From contig NC_081409.1 of the NCBI RefSeq assembly GCF_030272615.1, positions 23,892,406 to 23,956,405 on the forward strand: DNA of 64,000 nucleotides, read 5' to 3'. This DNA comes from Cryptomeria japonica (taxonomy: Eukaryota; Streptophyta; Pinopsida; Cupressales; Cupressaceae). Below are positions 9,803 through 20,110 of this stretch, in pieces. Within the stretch, counting starts at the first letter, position 1; every line of letters starts with the position of its first letter. A program made the translations under genes and the position numbers. The notes beneath the pieces are model-generated. The model did not search any database and was not told the origin of the DNA. It saw only the letters and a program-made list of their open reading frames with translations.

Positions 9803-10500
9803 ATATTGAAGTTATGGTGTTTTGTTGCAAGTTTCTTGAGTTATCTTCATGGTTGTTGGATGTACTTGAATCACGCTCAATCAAAGTAGTTTGTTAATTT
9901 GAAAGACTAAGTGTGAGATTTGATATTTGGTAGGATTCGTAATCCAAACCACTAGCTTCTTGCTGATTGTAGGAACGCCTTGCGTGGTCGACTGGAAAAC
10001 GTTTTGAGTCCTTAACCTTCAAGCATTTTCGCATCTAGGATATGTACCTTCGTAGTAGTGTCCTTGGTCTTTGATGCATTGAACACCATTATTACCTTAG
10101 AAGATCGCACTAATTTCAGTTGAGTTGTTATCTTATGGCAAAATTGAAATTGGTTGAGTCTTGCCAAAATCTCATTCATGCTAAGTCGTTCATAGGATTA
10201 GACTAGATTAGATTTACTCAAACCCTGTCCCTTTTTCCTTTTTTTTTTTGAAAGTTCCTTTTAGATTAGTAAAACCTTCGAACTATTGAATCCGTAAGAA
10301 GCCTTGAAGGAAACAGCAAATCACATCATACCACTAAAAGCTTGTCCACACGTGGAGACCCCACTAAAAGAACCTTGGAGTCCACCTAACTGATCCTTTT
10401 TGCAGATCTTCAGCAGTTAGAGACTATTTTCTCAAGAGAGGATAAGATGCCTGTCGGTATTTTATTCTGTGTATGATTGTGTACAAAATACACGTCAACA
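9803..10500 (+). repeat. Conserved 3' terminal region (R-U5-like) of the A family
   Basis: Shared blocks occur in the same order in A, B, C and G: ACCACTAGCTTCTTG then GATTGTA, a GAAGATCGCACTA block, CACATCA.ACCA before the last ~130 bp, then CAAGAGAGGATAAGAT, GGTATTTTATTCTGTGT and a terminal ACACRTCAACA. Ends: A 10500, B 17265, C 28199, F 50453, G 47583. Confidence 0.8.
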
Positions 10501-10505
10501 AAACC

Positions 10506-10957
10506 CTACATACAACCCTACATAGTACAACTACATACTACATGCTACATACAAATTACAAACATACAAAAGATCTTGCATACAAGAAAATGTAAAACTT
10601 TCAAAATAAATGAATAGAAAATGGAATTTTTGCATATAAGAAACAAAATAATGTTAAAAAAAACAATCTTACCTCTTACAACAAGCTTGAAATGAGCTGC
10701 AAACTCTTCCTATCCAACTCTTGATGCACCAAATCGAAACACAATGCAGCTCCAATGTGACAAATTGAAGAAAACTTGAGCTTCCTCCTTGCTGGTTTTT
10801 CTTCTATGCACCCTTGTTTTTCTTCCCAACTCACTTTACTCTTCCTTTTTTTGCAAGTGAATGAAATGAAAGTCACTTTTAGGGCTAGAAGACAATTAAC
10901 ATTAAAAAATGGATTTAAAAAAACTTTCCAAACTAATTTTTTTTTTACTTTTTACTT
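10506..10957. other. Upstream flank of the hAT pseudogene beyond element A
   Basis: If element A is removed, this segment continues the sequence upstream of the hAT start (CCTACATACAACCCTACAT...). It has CTACATAC-type short repeats and is otherwise AT-rich. No gene seen. Confidence 0.5.
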
Positions 10958-11038
10958 ATGCCAACGCCAGCCGAGTCCAGGGCTCGGGACTCACCCAGTT
11001 TGGCGAGTTTGGCGAGTCGAGGGCTCGGGACTCGTCCA
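10958..11038. repeat. GACTCG/CGAGTC-rich subterminal repeat, truncated
   Basis: Contains CCGAGTCCAGGGCTCGGGACTC and close repeats (GGCGAGT, GGCTCGGGACTC). This composition marks the ends of the non-autonomous hAT elements at 21852-23267 and 53543-54540. Its position upstream of the hAT pseudogene suggests it is that element's own end. It is cut off at the junction with gypsy element H (RNase H reading breaks at about 11038). Confidence 0.6.
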
Positions 11039-12361
11039 CATCTTGTCGTAGATGGAATACAACCGCTCAACTCCCGAGAGCTTCCGACTCTCGAACGCAA
11101 TGGGATGATGGTCTTGCATCAACACCACTCCAATGCCTTCCCCCGAGGCATCGCACTCCAGGATGAAAGGGCGAGTGAGGTTTGGTAGTGCCAGAACCGG
11201 ACATGTACTCATAAATTCTTTTAATTTGTCGAAGGTCTGTTGCGCTTGCGCATTCCAACAGAACGATCCTTTCTTTGTCAGATTTGTCAGAGGTGCCCCA
11301 AGCTGTGAAAATCCTTTCACAAACCTTCTATAATAACTGCACAAACCAAAAAATCCACGCAGCTCTATGAGAGTCTTGGGTGGAGGCCAATCCAAAATGG
11401 CCTGAATCTTCTCCTGGTGAACTTGTACCCCCTGGGCGCTGATGACGTGACCCAAGTATAGGACCTCAGTCATTCCAAATTCACATTTGGACCTTTTGGC
11501 ATACAATGATTGTGATTCCATAATCCCCAATACTTCATCCAAATGCCCCACATGTTCCTCCCAAGTCTTATTGTAGATGAGTATGTCATCGAAGAATGAC
11601 AATAGGAACTTATGCAGTTGCTTGTTGAAGATGTGGTTCATGCAGGACTGAAAAGTGGTCAGAGCATTGGTTAATCCAAACAGCATGACCAAGAACTCAT
11701 AGTGTCCGTAATGGCAACGAAAGATTGTCTTTTCCACATCTTGCTCCCTCATACGGATCTGATGGTGGCTGGAGCGGAGATCGATAATGGAGAAATAGAT
11801 TGTGCCATGTAGTTCATCCAGTAGCTCATCGATCCTGGGAATGGGGTATGTATTCTTCATAGTCTTCTTGTTCAATGCACGATAGTCGACACACATTCTG
11901 AGAGTTTCATCCTTCACCAGTACCACCGAGGATGCAAAGGGGCTAGAGTTGGACCGGATCCATCCTTTATCAAGAAGTTCCTGCATCGTTTTCTCTATCT
12001 CATCTTTCAACTTCTTCAAGTGGCGATAGGGTGTGGTGATAACGGGTTTTGCTCCTTCCTCCAACTCGATGGTGTGCTCAAACCCTCGGTGTGGGGGTAT
12101 ACCAGGTGGAATATCAGTGAAGACCAAACTATGCTCATCCAAAACCGACTGAAGTTCCTCATCCTGGTAGTAGGTCGATTGCTCTTTCACAAGTTTTGTT
12201 GAGATCAAGCAATGTGCTACCCAGACTACTTCATCATGTTTGAAGATGGCTTCCATCCTTTTGGCGAAAATCTCCCTCAGGCCACCATTCGACATTCTCC
12301 TGAGAACCACCTTCCTGCCATCCACCTCGAATGAGAACTCCATCCTTTTGAAGCTCTGCAT
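11039..12361 (-). pseudogene. Gypsy element H reverse transcriptase / RNase H fragment
   Basis: An open segment with RT motifs in order: [47 protein letters not shown] and the catalytic FFDDILIY, then thumb (LYLGHVISAQGV, FFGLCSYYRRFV) and the RNase H start (LECDASGEGIGVVL, SRKLSGVERLYSIYDK). After YDK the frame runs into GACTCG repeat sequence, so RNase H is truncated. 'KDETLRMCVDY' lacks residues usual in [13 protein letters not shown], a small in-frame deletion. Confidence 0.85.
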
Positions 12362-13155
12362 GTACTAGTCGAGGATCTCTATCCACTAAATACCCAATAT
12401 GACATCCGCGTCATCCAGATCTACAACAAAGAAATTGTCGGTCATCGTGTCATTTCCCATGGTGATGCTCAGTTGCGGAACCAAGTGAGTGCATGATAGG
12501 AGATTGCCTCCTTCCACCTTGACATCGAACCCTTCATGTTCCTTTGTACACAAACCCCTTCAGGTGATGAGTGATGAGTTTATGAAGTTGAGCGAGGCCC
12601 CACTGTCAAGCATAACAAGAATTCATTGCCCTTGGAGTGTACCGCGAACTCTAAATACACTGCACCTTGGGGTACCCGCCAGTGTGGCAATGACGCCCCC
12701 CCTCTGTACTAATGTGGAGATTCTCTCCGCCAGGCTGGCTTCTTCGACAGATTCTTCCCTTGAGGGTTCACTTTCCTCATGCTCCTCTTCTCCATCGGAC
12801 ATCACTTCAATATAATGAATCTTTCCTTTGCCCAAACATCGGTGTCTTGGTTCCCATGGCTCCTTCTAGGTGAAATAAAGCCTCTTCCTTCTGAGTTCTT
12901 GTCTTGTGGCTTCATCGAGCGATGACCCCTTCAGAAAGGGTTTATTATCCTTCTCCTTCGAAACGAAAGATGGTTTGGTATGTGCAAAATTTCAAGAAGA
13001 GGAAGATGTTGCCATATTACGGGCCTTTTTTATTGCTTCCGTGACATGCTAGGGTTGAACCCTTTCACCCAACCTTTCAATGGTTCCATCAATTCGTCCA
13101 TGAACAAGACCACCAACCTCCACTCTAAGATGTCAGTTTCCAACACGGATAGTCT
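12362..13155 (-). pseudogene. Gypsy element H gag end and protease, decayed
   Basis: Between gag and RT the minus strand shows a retropepsin motif (VMLDSGASLNFI, near 12590-12630) and a downstream DADVILGI (near 12390-12410) that runs into in-frame TAGs where W and G/T are usual. There is also at least one frameshift after the DSGA motif. No intact protease remains. Confidence 0.7.
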
Positions 13156-13965
13156 CTAGAATTCTATGATGTAACTGTCCACAGGTCCTGACTGCTTTAG
13201 TTGTGCCAACTCCTTGAAATTAAGTTCAAGATCCTTCCCGTCAAATCGATCTATGAGCTTCTCTATGAATTCGGCATAGGAAGTTATCTGGTCATGGCCA
13301 AGAGTGACCATTCCATGATGCCACCATTCATGTGCGACCCCTTCCAGGTGGAGTGTTGCAAACGTGATAGCTTCATCTTGAGGCATCGGGTTGAGTTGGA
13401 AGTAGGTATCTGCTTTTTGAACCCAGGCTCGTGCCGAGGTTGCTCCGGCCCCATCAAAGGATGATAGGATGATCTTGCCAACCTTCCGCTTGATGTCATT
13501 GTTATAGGGTCCATAATGGCCCCGACTTCTGCCGCCCAAGTATTTCATCCGAAGCTCCACATAATCCTTGAACAATATGTCCCCCTCAAGATTTACATCC
13601 CTCCAATCTTGGTTCAACTGTACTTGCATCTCCCGAAAGGTGGGCTCGTGCTCCCCGCGTGGCGCTTCTGATTTCTGAGGAAAAGTCGGCATCAGCAGCC
13701 ATGAATGTGAGCATTTGACGTTTGACCTTCCCATGACCAAATCATTGCCCTACCCATTCTGTTCTCCATTCGTTTTTCCCAAGGCCAATTGTCGTAAGGT
13801 TTCCTCCATGATTTGTTGTCGTTGCTCTCCTCTGGTTAAGGTGTCGTTAAGCTGAGCTTGGCTTTTGGTTAGCTCCCTTAATAGTGCCATGACTTCTCTT
13901 GCAGGATCCTGTGGTTTCCCCATTCTATCGGCCGAACGGTACCTCCTTCTGGTGTACACTTGCAT
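13156..13965 (-). pseudogene. Gypsy element H gag, two segments split by a stop
   Basis: Gag begins MQVYTRRRYRSADRMG near 13965, as does the gag of element I (QQKKVGSHRYYTRRR), and continues to NGEQNG, where an in-frame TAG (13750-13752) interrupts. The same frame then runs to 13156 with the gag core (GAGATSARAWVQKADTYFQL, EGVAHEWWHHGMVTLG, YAEFIEKLIDRFD). An Ala-tRNA-type PBS is absent; the initiator-Met type lies just upstream. Confidence 0.75.
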
Positions 13966-13995
13966 CCACTACACGACAAGCTGGCAAGATCACAA

Positions 13996-14007
13996 GCTCT
14001 GATACCA
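13996..14007 (-). other. Primer-binding site of element H (tRNA-iMet type)
   Basis: The reverse complement reads TGGTATCAGAGC, one base inside the LTR end (ACTACA, G, TGGTATC). Confidence 0.9.
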
Positions 14008-14008
14008 C

Positions 14009-14873
14009 TGTAGTGTTCCCTGACCATACAGTGTGACTGGCAAAGGCGAAGGGACTATTGAACTGGCAGAGGAAAGGTTGTACGGTGGATAGACCGTACG
14101 CTGGGAGAGGAGTCGTCGTACGGTTGTAAGAGGAGGGGGTCATACGATGCAAATGTCGTACGGTAAAGTGAGGGGTCGTACGGTGTAAGGGTTGTACAGT
14201 GGAGTGAAACAGGTCATACGGCGGAGTCAATGCAGGTCATACAGTGGAGTCAAGGCAAGCCATACGGTGGAGTCAAAGCAGGTCATACGGTGGTGAGAAT
14301 GTAGGTCGTACGGTGGTGAGGAGAGGAGGGGTGATAGTACGGTGTGAGACCGTACGGTGAAGGTGCGGAGGTACGGTGGAATACCCGTACAGTGAGCTTC
14401 AGTAGTTGTGAGGTGATCTCCCATGAGTAATGGATTCTGAATATTAGGAATTCCCCTTATGCATGTATACCAGATTAACAAATACGCAACTGGAGAAAGT
14501 AAACAATGATGAAATTCAAGATTTGCCAGATCCGAAACGAATACAAAGACAAAATAGGGTGAGAGGTGAATCTCACCGAAACTGCAAATACCAAATAGGG
14601 AGGGTCTTTCACCTCCGAAATGGCAGATAATAGAACTCCAACAGAAATTCGCACAATAGAGAAAAATACAAAAATTCGCATACCTACAACAATGACTAGC
14701 ACGGCCATATATATGGGCTTCGGGAAACTTCCCAAAGGATTACAAACGGGCCGACACGACCAACCAAAACTTGTCTAATCTAATTAAATAAAAGGGCCCG
14801 AAAGATTATTAAATTTGGGGCCTTACCATTAAAGTAATTAGATTTATTATTTAATTATATCGAGGACATCACA
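14009..14873 (-). repeat. 5' LTR of element H, with CGTACGGT repeat array
   Basis: An 865-bp LTR, TGTGATGTCC...ACTACA on the minus strand. At 14083-14395 it holds about 15 degenerate copies of a 15-24 bp unit centred on GTCGTACGGTG, whose core CCGTACGG/CGTACG is palindromic. Right flank is GAAAC (14874-14878); the matching TSD copy is lost. Confidence 0.85.
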
Positions 14874-14928
14874 GAAACCCTACCAGAGAATGATCAAGTT
14901 TTACATGCTACAGCACAATCGGCACCAC

Positions 14929-14971
<43 letters not shown>

Positions 14972-16277
14972 GCCAGGATCCCCTAGGATTCAACTGGAGG
15001 TCGATTTGGGCAACAATGTGGTAGATTTGACTAAGGAGAAAGAAGCTGATGATGATGTTATTTCAGCCTTGAGAGGACTTGATGAAGATCAACACCTTGA
15101 AGGTGGGACAGAATTCTCTACTATTCTCAATTGGTTGTTGAATAGCATGGAGAAGAAAAAAGTGATAGCACAACCCATAGAAGATATTGATGACTTCCTA
15201 GACAAGGTTGGCAAGGAAAAGGAGCAGAAGAAAGCTAGGATGTTCTTTCGGATTACTAGAGATGATACAGGGGCACAAATTGCACAAGTGGTTGTCCTAA
15301 CAGGTGATAAGACTAGAGAGATGATCACTCCTATGGACTATCAAGTTACTACAATTGACCTTGGACCGACTACAAAGAAGCAATAGTTCCAGGAGCTCAA
15401 TGATACCATCAAGGCAATTGAGGCACGGTTGGATAAAACTATTGAGAAGAAAGAGATGCTTGACAGTGAGAATAGGAGACTCAAAGAATATATTGAAGGG
15501 ATAAATTCCCTAAGGCACGAGGATCCTACCTTTGTCTCACCTATTGCTATTTCTCATGGATCCCCCTTTGATCATGAGGCAATGAGGAATACATATCAAG
15601 AGTTTGAAAAATGGATAGAGGATGCTTCAAAACAAGCGGATGGTTTCCTAGCTCAGTTTGTCTAAGCATTTGATAAGACAACAATGCTCATATTCAGCTT
15701 GCAATACTTAAAGGGAGTTTGGGAAGAGTTCCAACCGGCACAAGAGAAGACTATTCCTTGCCTCAAGGTGTTCAAGCAAATTCCGATGTCCACATTGATC
15801 CGGGAGGGAGTTGTCCAAGCGGGCAATGTTTATGATTTCCATGGTTGGTATTGATCTTTGGCCATGTGAAAGTTAGTGTATCATCATGCAAAACAAGAGT
15901 ACATAGAGATGGTAGGATTGATCCAAGAAATATAATCCAAGATCCTTACATCTATTGAAGAGTTATTGGGACAACATGTCCATGCTTCCAGTAGTTTGAA
16001 CTTGGAAGAATTGAAAGAGAAGATGAAGTTTATTTACTTCAAGCAGTTGGAATCTTTAAGGAAGAATCATATAGATAACTTGGTTTCTCTCATGATTCAC
16101 ATCAACTTGTTGCAAAATCTTATTCCAGATTGGGAAAGCAATTTCGATGCTTGCTCACATGCCTTGGATGTGACTGATTTGCAACAGGAAAACCTACCCA
16201 GTGTTACGATGGAGGAACTCAACTTAGTCTTGGCTAGATTCGTTGAGTATGCAGCTAGAGAGAGTGATGCAAGATAG
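14874..16277 (+). pseudogene. A-family protein, C-terminal part (copy B)
   Basis: One frame throughout, broken only by stops (TAG 15384-15386, TAA 15663-15665, and TGA/TGA/TAA between about 15855 and 15935), so decay was by point mutation without indels. It matches the E copy closely: LEVDLGNNVVDLT, DDVISALRGLDED, DETG-like DDTGAQIAQVVV, YQVTTIDLGPTTKKQ, ISHGSPFDHEAMRNTYQEFE, LQYLKGVWEEFQPAQEKT, ending near FVEYAARESDAR. An Asp run encoded by GAT repeats precedes it. Confidence 0.8.
14931..14968 (+). repeat. (GAT)n microsatellite coding for an Asp run
   Basis: About 12 perfect GAT units in the reading frame of copy B. Copy E has only a short N/D-rich stretch here (PPNNNDDQ), so the run is an expansion in B. 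Confidence 0.9.
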
Positions 16278-16434
16278 AATCTTCTAGAAGATTCCCTACT
16301 TGATGACTAGGCATCATCCCATTAGACCTTTTCTTATTCCACTTTTTGATGTAAACCCTAATTAGGGCAATGTTGGCATGATCTCAACCCTTGATTCTAA
16401 ATGAATCTTGGTCATTCATTTCCATTTGAGACTC

Positions 16435-16442
16435 TATATAAA
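16435..16442 (+). promoter_or_regulatory. LTR-type TATA box of element B
   Basis: TATATAAA, 830 bp before the element end. Downstream lies CTCATTTGTAAGAGAGAG, close to CTCATTTTGTAAGAAG in G. Confidence 0.55.
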
Positions 16443-17452
16443 CCCCATTCCTCTCATTTGTAAGAGAGAGATTTTTGAGAATTGTCACCTATATGCTGCA
16501 TGTTTGAATTTAATCATTGAACTTTGGTGATTTCAATGAGATTTGAAAGCATTGTGTGGTTCTCATTGCCTCCAAAATTTAGATTAGAATTCATTTTCAA
16601 GTATTTTAGTTGAATGAAAGAAGTGCTGAATGCATTTGAATGAAATTCATTTATTCCATACCACTAGCTTCTTGTTGATTGTAAGTTTGCCTTGTATCGT
16701 CAACTAAAATTAAATTTGAGCTTAACTTCAATTTCTGCTTGCTCATTGATATGCATCCAATTGATGGTGTCTATGTTGTTTAGATTGAATTTGAACATCT
16801 ATAACTAACCTTAGATGATTGCACTAAGCTTGTGTTGAGTTGTTCTTTGATGGCAAGACCTAGCCTAGTTGAATTTCATTGAATCGTTCATTACCTCTTG
16901 CATTCTAGGTTAGATAGGATTAGAATAGAATTTCAAAACCCTTATGCTTTTGCATTTTATTTAACATCTTTGTTAGAAATAGATTGAGAGCTCAAATTGC
17001 AAAATCCTAAGTTATTTGAAGTAATTGGCAAGCCTACTCCATTCATTATGAGTTTGAAATCTTTAGAACAATTGTGTAAGTCCCCAAGTGAAAACAACAA
17101 TTCACATCAAACCATTGAGTTACCCACATGTCAAGAACTAACCATAGAAACCTTGGAATCGTCTTAGTTGAGCAAATATTTAGCATTTCAAGTGATTTGG
17201 TTCAAGAGGGTAAAATACTTCGGTATTTTATTTTGTGTTAGAAGTGCCTAAAAAACACATCAACAGGGTACTAACAACTAACATGGTGGATTTCTTTCTA
17301 AAAATTGATGCTGTAAAACTGCAACAAACCAAACTTGGGCAAGGGAACATGGTAGCCTTAATCTGGAGAAAACACTATGTTTTGAGCACCATAGTAATAC
17401 GACGTCACTTTCATCCAACAATATATTTTCTAGATATAAATTCCTCACGTAC

Positions 17453-17558
17453 CATTGTGATATAATTCATCCATCAAACCCGCAATAGAAAATGCTGATA
17501 GGAATGAATCCAGATGTATCTTTGCTCTCCCCGAAAATTCTATTGATTCCCAAGGATT
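17453..17558 (-). CDS. Host SET/Rubisco-methyltransferase-like gene, exon (substrate-binding region)
   Basis: The third exon in gene order seen here. Acceptor TTTAATAG at 17559-17560 and donor AATG|GTACGTGAG at 17452. It reads NPWESIEFSGRAKIHLDSFL, then SAFSIAGLMDELYHN, 35 codons plus one base (phase 1). This matches the start of the Rubisco LSMT substrate-binding domain that follows SET in plant plastid-type protein-lysine methyltransferases (LDSFLS.F.I.GL..E.YHN is the family pattern). It has no stops and joins in phase 0 to the exon at 18791-18862. The next exon must lie beyond the repeats to the left, outside the window. Confidence 0.85.
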
Positions 17559-18790
17559 CTATTAAACCAAAAAGCAAAGGCTATGTCAGTATCATACACA
17601 AACTTAAAAAGCATACACAAAATATTGAACCAATATTATGACAAGCATTCCAATATGGTAGAGTGATATGACTAGTTATCCTTACAATGATCATATTTTT
17701 CCACAAATGTTGAATGCTTTATATCTAAAGTATAATACACAAACATTTCCTTTCCAATATGTGTGAATGGTTTGTAAACAGTTACACAAAAAACATCACT
17801 GGAAAAGCTGACAGTGTGTGTTAAATATTCTATATATGTAAAACAAAACCATCCTAAACTTCCAAATAGAATTCATAATTTATATACCATATTATAGTAC
17901 ACAAATAAATAAGGACAACGTTTTAAACTATAATTTTGTACTAGAGTATACCTAAACACATTTCAGGTGGGAGAGGATTATCTAGCCTGCCTAAATATAC
18001 ATAAACATCTGTGGTGGTAGAGAGCTATATCGCATGGCATGCAGTCTCTCCAACAAAGCAAGGAACCTGCCCACCGTTGCAAGCACAGCTAGCATAAACT
18101 AATTCATGTGCACCTTTAAGGACTTTGTGCTTTTAGAGCATTGAATGAACTTTCACAATAAATGAAAATTTAATAAACCAAAGAAAATAAAACCACCCAA
18201 CCGAAGTAATTTTTTGTAGAACAAAACAATGAAAGAAAAAGATGTAGTAGTGAACAAAGTGATCTTGACTAGCCAACAGGACTGTAAGATAAATCAACCA
18301 CTATTGAGTGAGTGCCTAACACACCTTAAAAGATCACATCTGACATAGAAAAATGATCATGCACAGAACAATAGCTGGTATCAAATTTCTCTTTCAGGTA
18401 ATCTATGATTATTACACTAACAGTGTTTCTTCCTAGACCAAGCTACCACATTTGAACAGGAACATGAATAAGGAAAACTAAATAAGCGATTTTCAATCCA
18501 ACAATGGTTTTCTTATTTGAATTCTCAAATCTCAATAGCTCTTTATTCATCTATCTTATCTGTAATACTTGCTCAGTGGATGTATTTGAAATACAGGCTG
18601 GTCTGTAATTGAAGTAATGTCATGTGGCAATTGTTCTAAACCGCCTGAATAAAAAGTAATTCTCTCGCATGCTCTTTCACTGAGGAAACAAGTTACTTGA
18701 TTACTTGATTAGAAAACGCCAGTATAAATTATACTTGACTTTCTGTATCTGCCCAGATCTGTAACAACAGAAAGGCAAATGTTAACATAC
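17559..18790 (-). other. Host intron, 1,232 bp
   Basis: Normal GT (GTATGT) to AG intron of the host gene. AT-rich sequence with no recognised repeat or exon. A short segment at about 18040-18125 (minus) is open but lacks good splice sites. Confidence 0.75.
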
Positions 18791-18862
18791 CACAGGCAAT
18801 GAAAACCCATATTGTGCCATAAGTCTATCATTTGGGCAATTCTCCATATAGCTAATAGTCAT
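18791..18862 (-). CDS. Host SET/Rubisco-methyltransferase-like gene, exon (end of SET core)
   Basis: An exon of exactly 24 codons. Acceptor CTTGCAG (18863-18864) and donor GTATGT (18790-18785). It reads MTISYMENCPNDRLMAQYGF, then SLPV. This is the end of the SET core of Rubisco LSMT-like methyltransferases (family pattern I.Y....ND.L...YGF), containing cofactor-pocket and active-site Tyr positions. The preceding exon ends GEE, giving GEE-MTISYM, a normal junction for the family. In gene order it comes 29,757 bp after that exon. Confidence 0.9.
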
Positions 18863-18864
18863 CT

Positions 18865-19570
18865 GCAAGATCACAGAAATTTCAACATGTTAAGATCCAA
18901 CATAGGCTAGATGCAATAATCAATACCATGCAGTGACTTCACTAAAACGGGTGCAAGAAACAAGAAATGACTGAAACTAAAAAAAGTATATACATCATGG
19001 TGAAACAATAATTTATTCACCTAGATTTTGTAAGTAATTCCACCCATACTACAGGTGGTTTGTCAAGTATATCACATCGTATCAATTAATGGATTAACTC
19101 GGACTTCTAAAGACAACTTCCACATTTTTAATTACACAAGTGAAAAACATTCATTTGACAAGTGTAAATTATGGTTTTAGATAAGTGGACTTCATGCAAA
19201 ACAAAACTGTGACATGAATTATTGCACCCCAAGCACTAATTAATGTTTGGCAATTTTACATCAGAAATACAAAATAATTTTTAGCCCGAAGCATTCATAT
19301 GTATGATTGCCATTGGTGAAATGCTATAAAATGTAGACTAATATATTCAGTTCACATGAATTGATACTAACATTTTAGCAAGAATGATATATCACAAACA
19401 CATTGCCTACAATGCATCCCCTTTCATGGTTAATATTCATCTGCAAAGATTCAATCCTTGGCTGATACCTTAATTCAGAAGAAATAACAACTTTTACCCT
19501 TTTTCATCTTCCTAGAAGACAACATTGGTAATTTGAGCCCAAATTTCTCCTCCATTCTATTGGTATATCT
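18865..19570. other. Intron sequence without recognised features
   Basis: AT-rich, no repeats, no coding signal I trust. A short minus-strand stretch near 19400-19442 (acceptor-like TTTGCAG then MNINHE) was considered as an exon and rejected. Confidence 0.5.
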
Positions 19571-19576
19571 ATATAC

Positions 19577-20110
19577 AAGCTTCTTGCATCATATGATCTT
19601 ATTGGATGCCCTTCCTAAAAATTGTGATAAAGCTTCCAAAGAGGAAATATTTTTTTCTAGTCCCTATTTACCAACATGGCTGGGAAATCACAATTATGTA
19701 TAGAATCTTAGTAGCAAGGCAATTCTACCGCTTCTTTTTCATTTTTTCTTCTCTAATGGCCTATACGGTGATGGAAAAGCTATTTATAGGCTTTCTTTGG
19801 GGTAAGCAAAAAGGGGCCCTTTGATAGCCTAGAATACTTGTAAAATGTTAAAGGATCAAGGGAGTTTAGGCAAATGGATAGCAAGAGAAATGGTGATGCA
19901 CCATGGCAAATTTTTACTCTATCATCAGATTTAATCACTTTGGCAATGACCAAACTATTCTCTATCTCAAGGTCTTCCCCATTAAAATGAGTTTGGACAA
20001 ATTGTAGGTGTTAGTTGGACTTCCTCATTGGCATTATGAGGGGTAATGAGAAGCTTGGAATCTAGTAGTAAAACCTGTTTGGATGTTTGCATCCCCACAT
20101 GGTGAGCTTG
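19577..20110 (+). pseudogene. LINE (non-LTR retrotransposon) 3' coding relic
   Basis: Plus-strand translation in mixed frames gives RILVARQFYRFFFIFSSLMA, then MEKLFIGFLWGKQKG, IA*NTCKMLKDQGSLGKWIA and HHGKF. This resembles the region after the RT domain of plant LINEs (FLW.G...KG...W...C.PK..GGLG). Stops and frameshifts are frequent. The 5' part and a poly(A) tail are not evident. Identification is by pattern only. Confidence 0.4.

Larger units (their letters stand above)
3229..10500 (+). mobile_element. Element A: giant TGTTG...CAACA element carrying a large ORF
   Basis: A 7,272-bp insertion bounded by TGTTGTGACC and ACGTCAACA, with a 5-bp TSD (AAACC at 3224-3228 and 10501-10505). It interrupts the upstream region of the hAT pseudogene. 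In order it holds a conserved 5' terminus (TTCACACATCGCCCC...GGGGACCCC), about eleven hairpin repeats, an internal TATA box (5562), an intact 1073-aa ORF (6242-9463), a second TATA box (9648), AATAAA (9797) and a conserved 3' terminus. I looked for and did not find a second copy of either terminus inside it, so it has no LTR pair of its own. Best reading: a solo LTR of exceptional length with a gene in U3. Alternative: a distinct class of TG...CA element mobilised in trans. Confidence 0.8.
11039..14873 (-). mobile_element. Element H: truncated Ty3/gypsy retrotransposon
   Basis: Minus-strand gypsy element with 5' LTR 14009-14873 (TGTGATGTCC...ACTACA), PBS TGGTATCAGAGC (reverse complement of 13996-14007), gag, protease, RT and part of RNase H. 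Integrase and the 3' LTR are missing: the reading breaks at about 11038 where hAT-related sequence begins. On the right the LTR abuts the body of B, so H inserted in B and a deletion later removed H's 3' half with B's 5' half. Confidence 0.85.
14874..17265 (+). mobile_element. Element B: 3' half of an A-family element
   Basis: Holds the C-terminal coding part of the A-family protein, then a TATA box (TATATAAA, 16435-16442), the conserved R-U5-like blocks and the terminal ACACATCAACA (17265). Its 5' half, hairpin array and start were lost at or beyond the H insertion. Right flank is GGGTA. Confidence 0.8.

Noticed and set aside
9464-10500. Second LTR copy at the 3' end of element A
   Set aside because: I searched for the TCACACATCGCCCC block and the CAAGAGAGGATAAGAT block elsewhere in A; each occurs once, so there is no LTR pair inside A.
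17266-17320. Possible next host exon after TTGTTGCAG on the minus strand
   Set aside because: It gives a short peptide ending in a stop that does not fit the substrate-binding domain; no donor is seen before element B.
18040-18125. Possible last host exon (ELVYASCACNGG on the minus strand)
   Set aside because: It lies inside the 1,232-bp intron between two well-joined exons and lacks proper splice sites.
19400-19442. Possible extra SET exon (TTTGCAG, then MNINHE) on the minus strand
   Set aside because: The true DMINHS exon is at 48620-48729, the reading diverges after NHE and there is no good donor.
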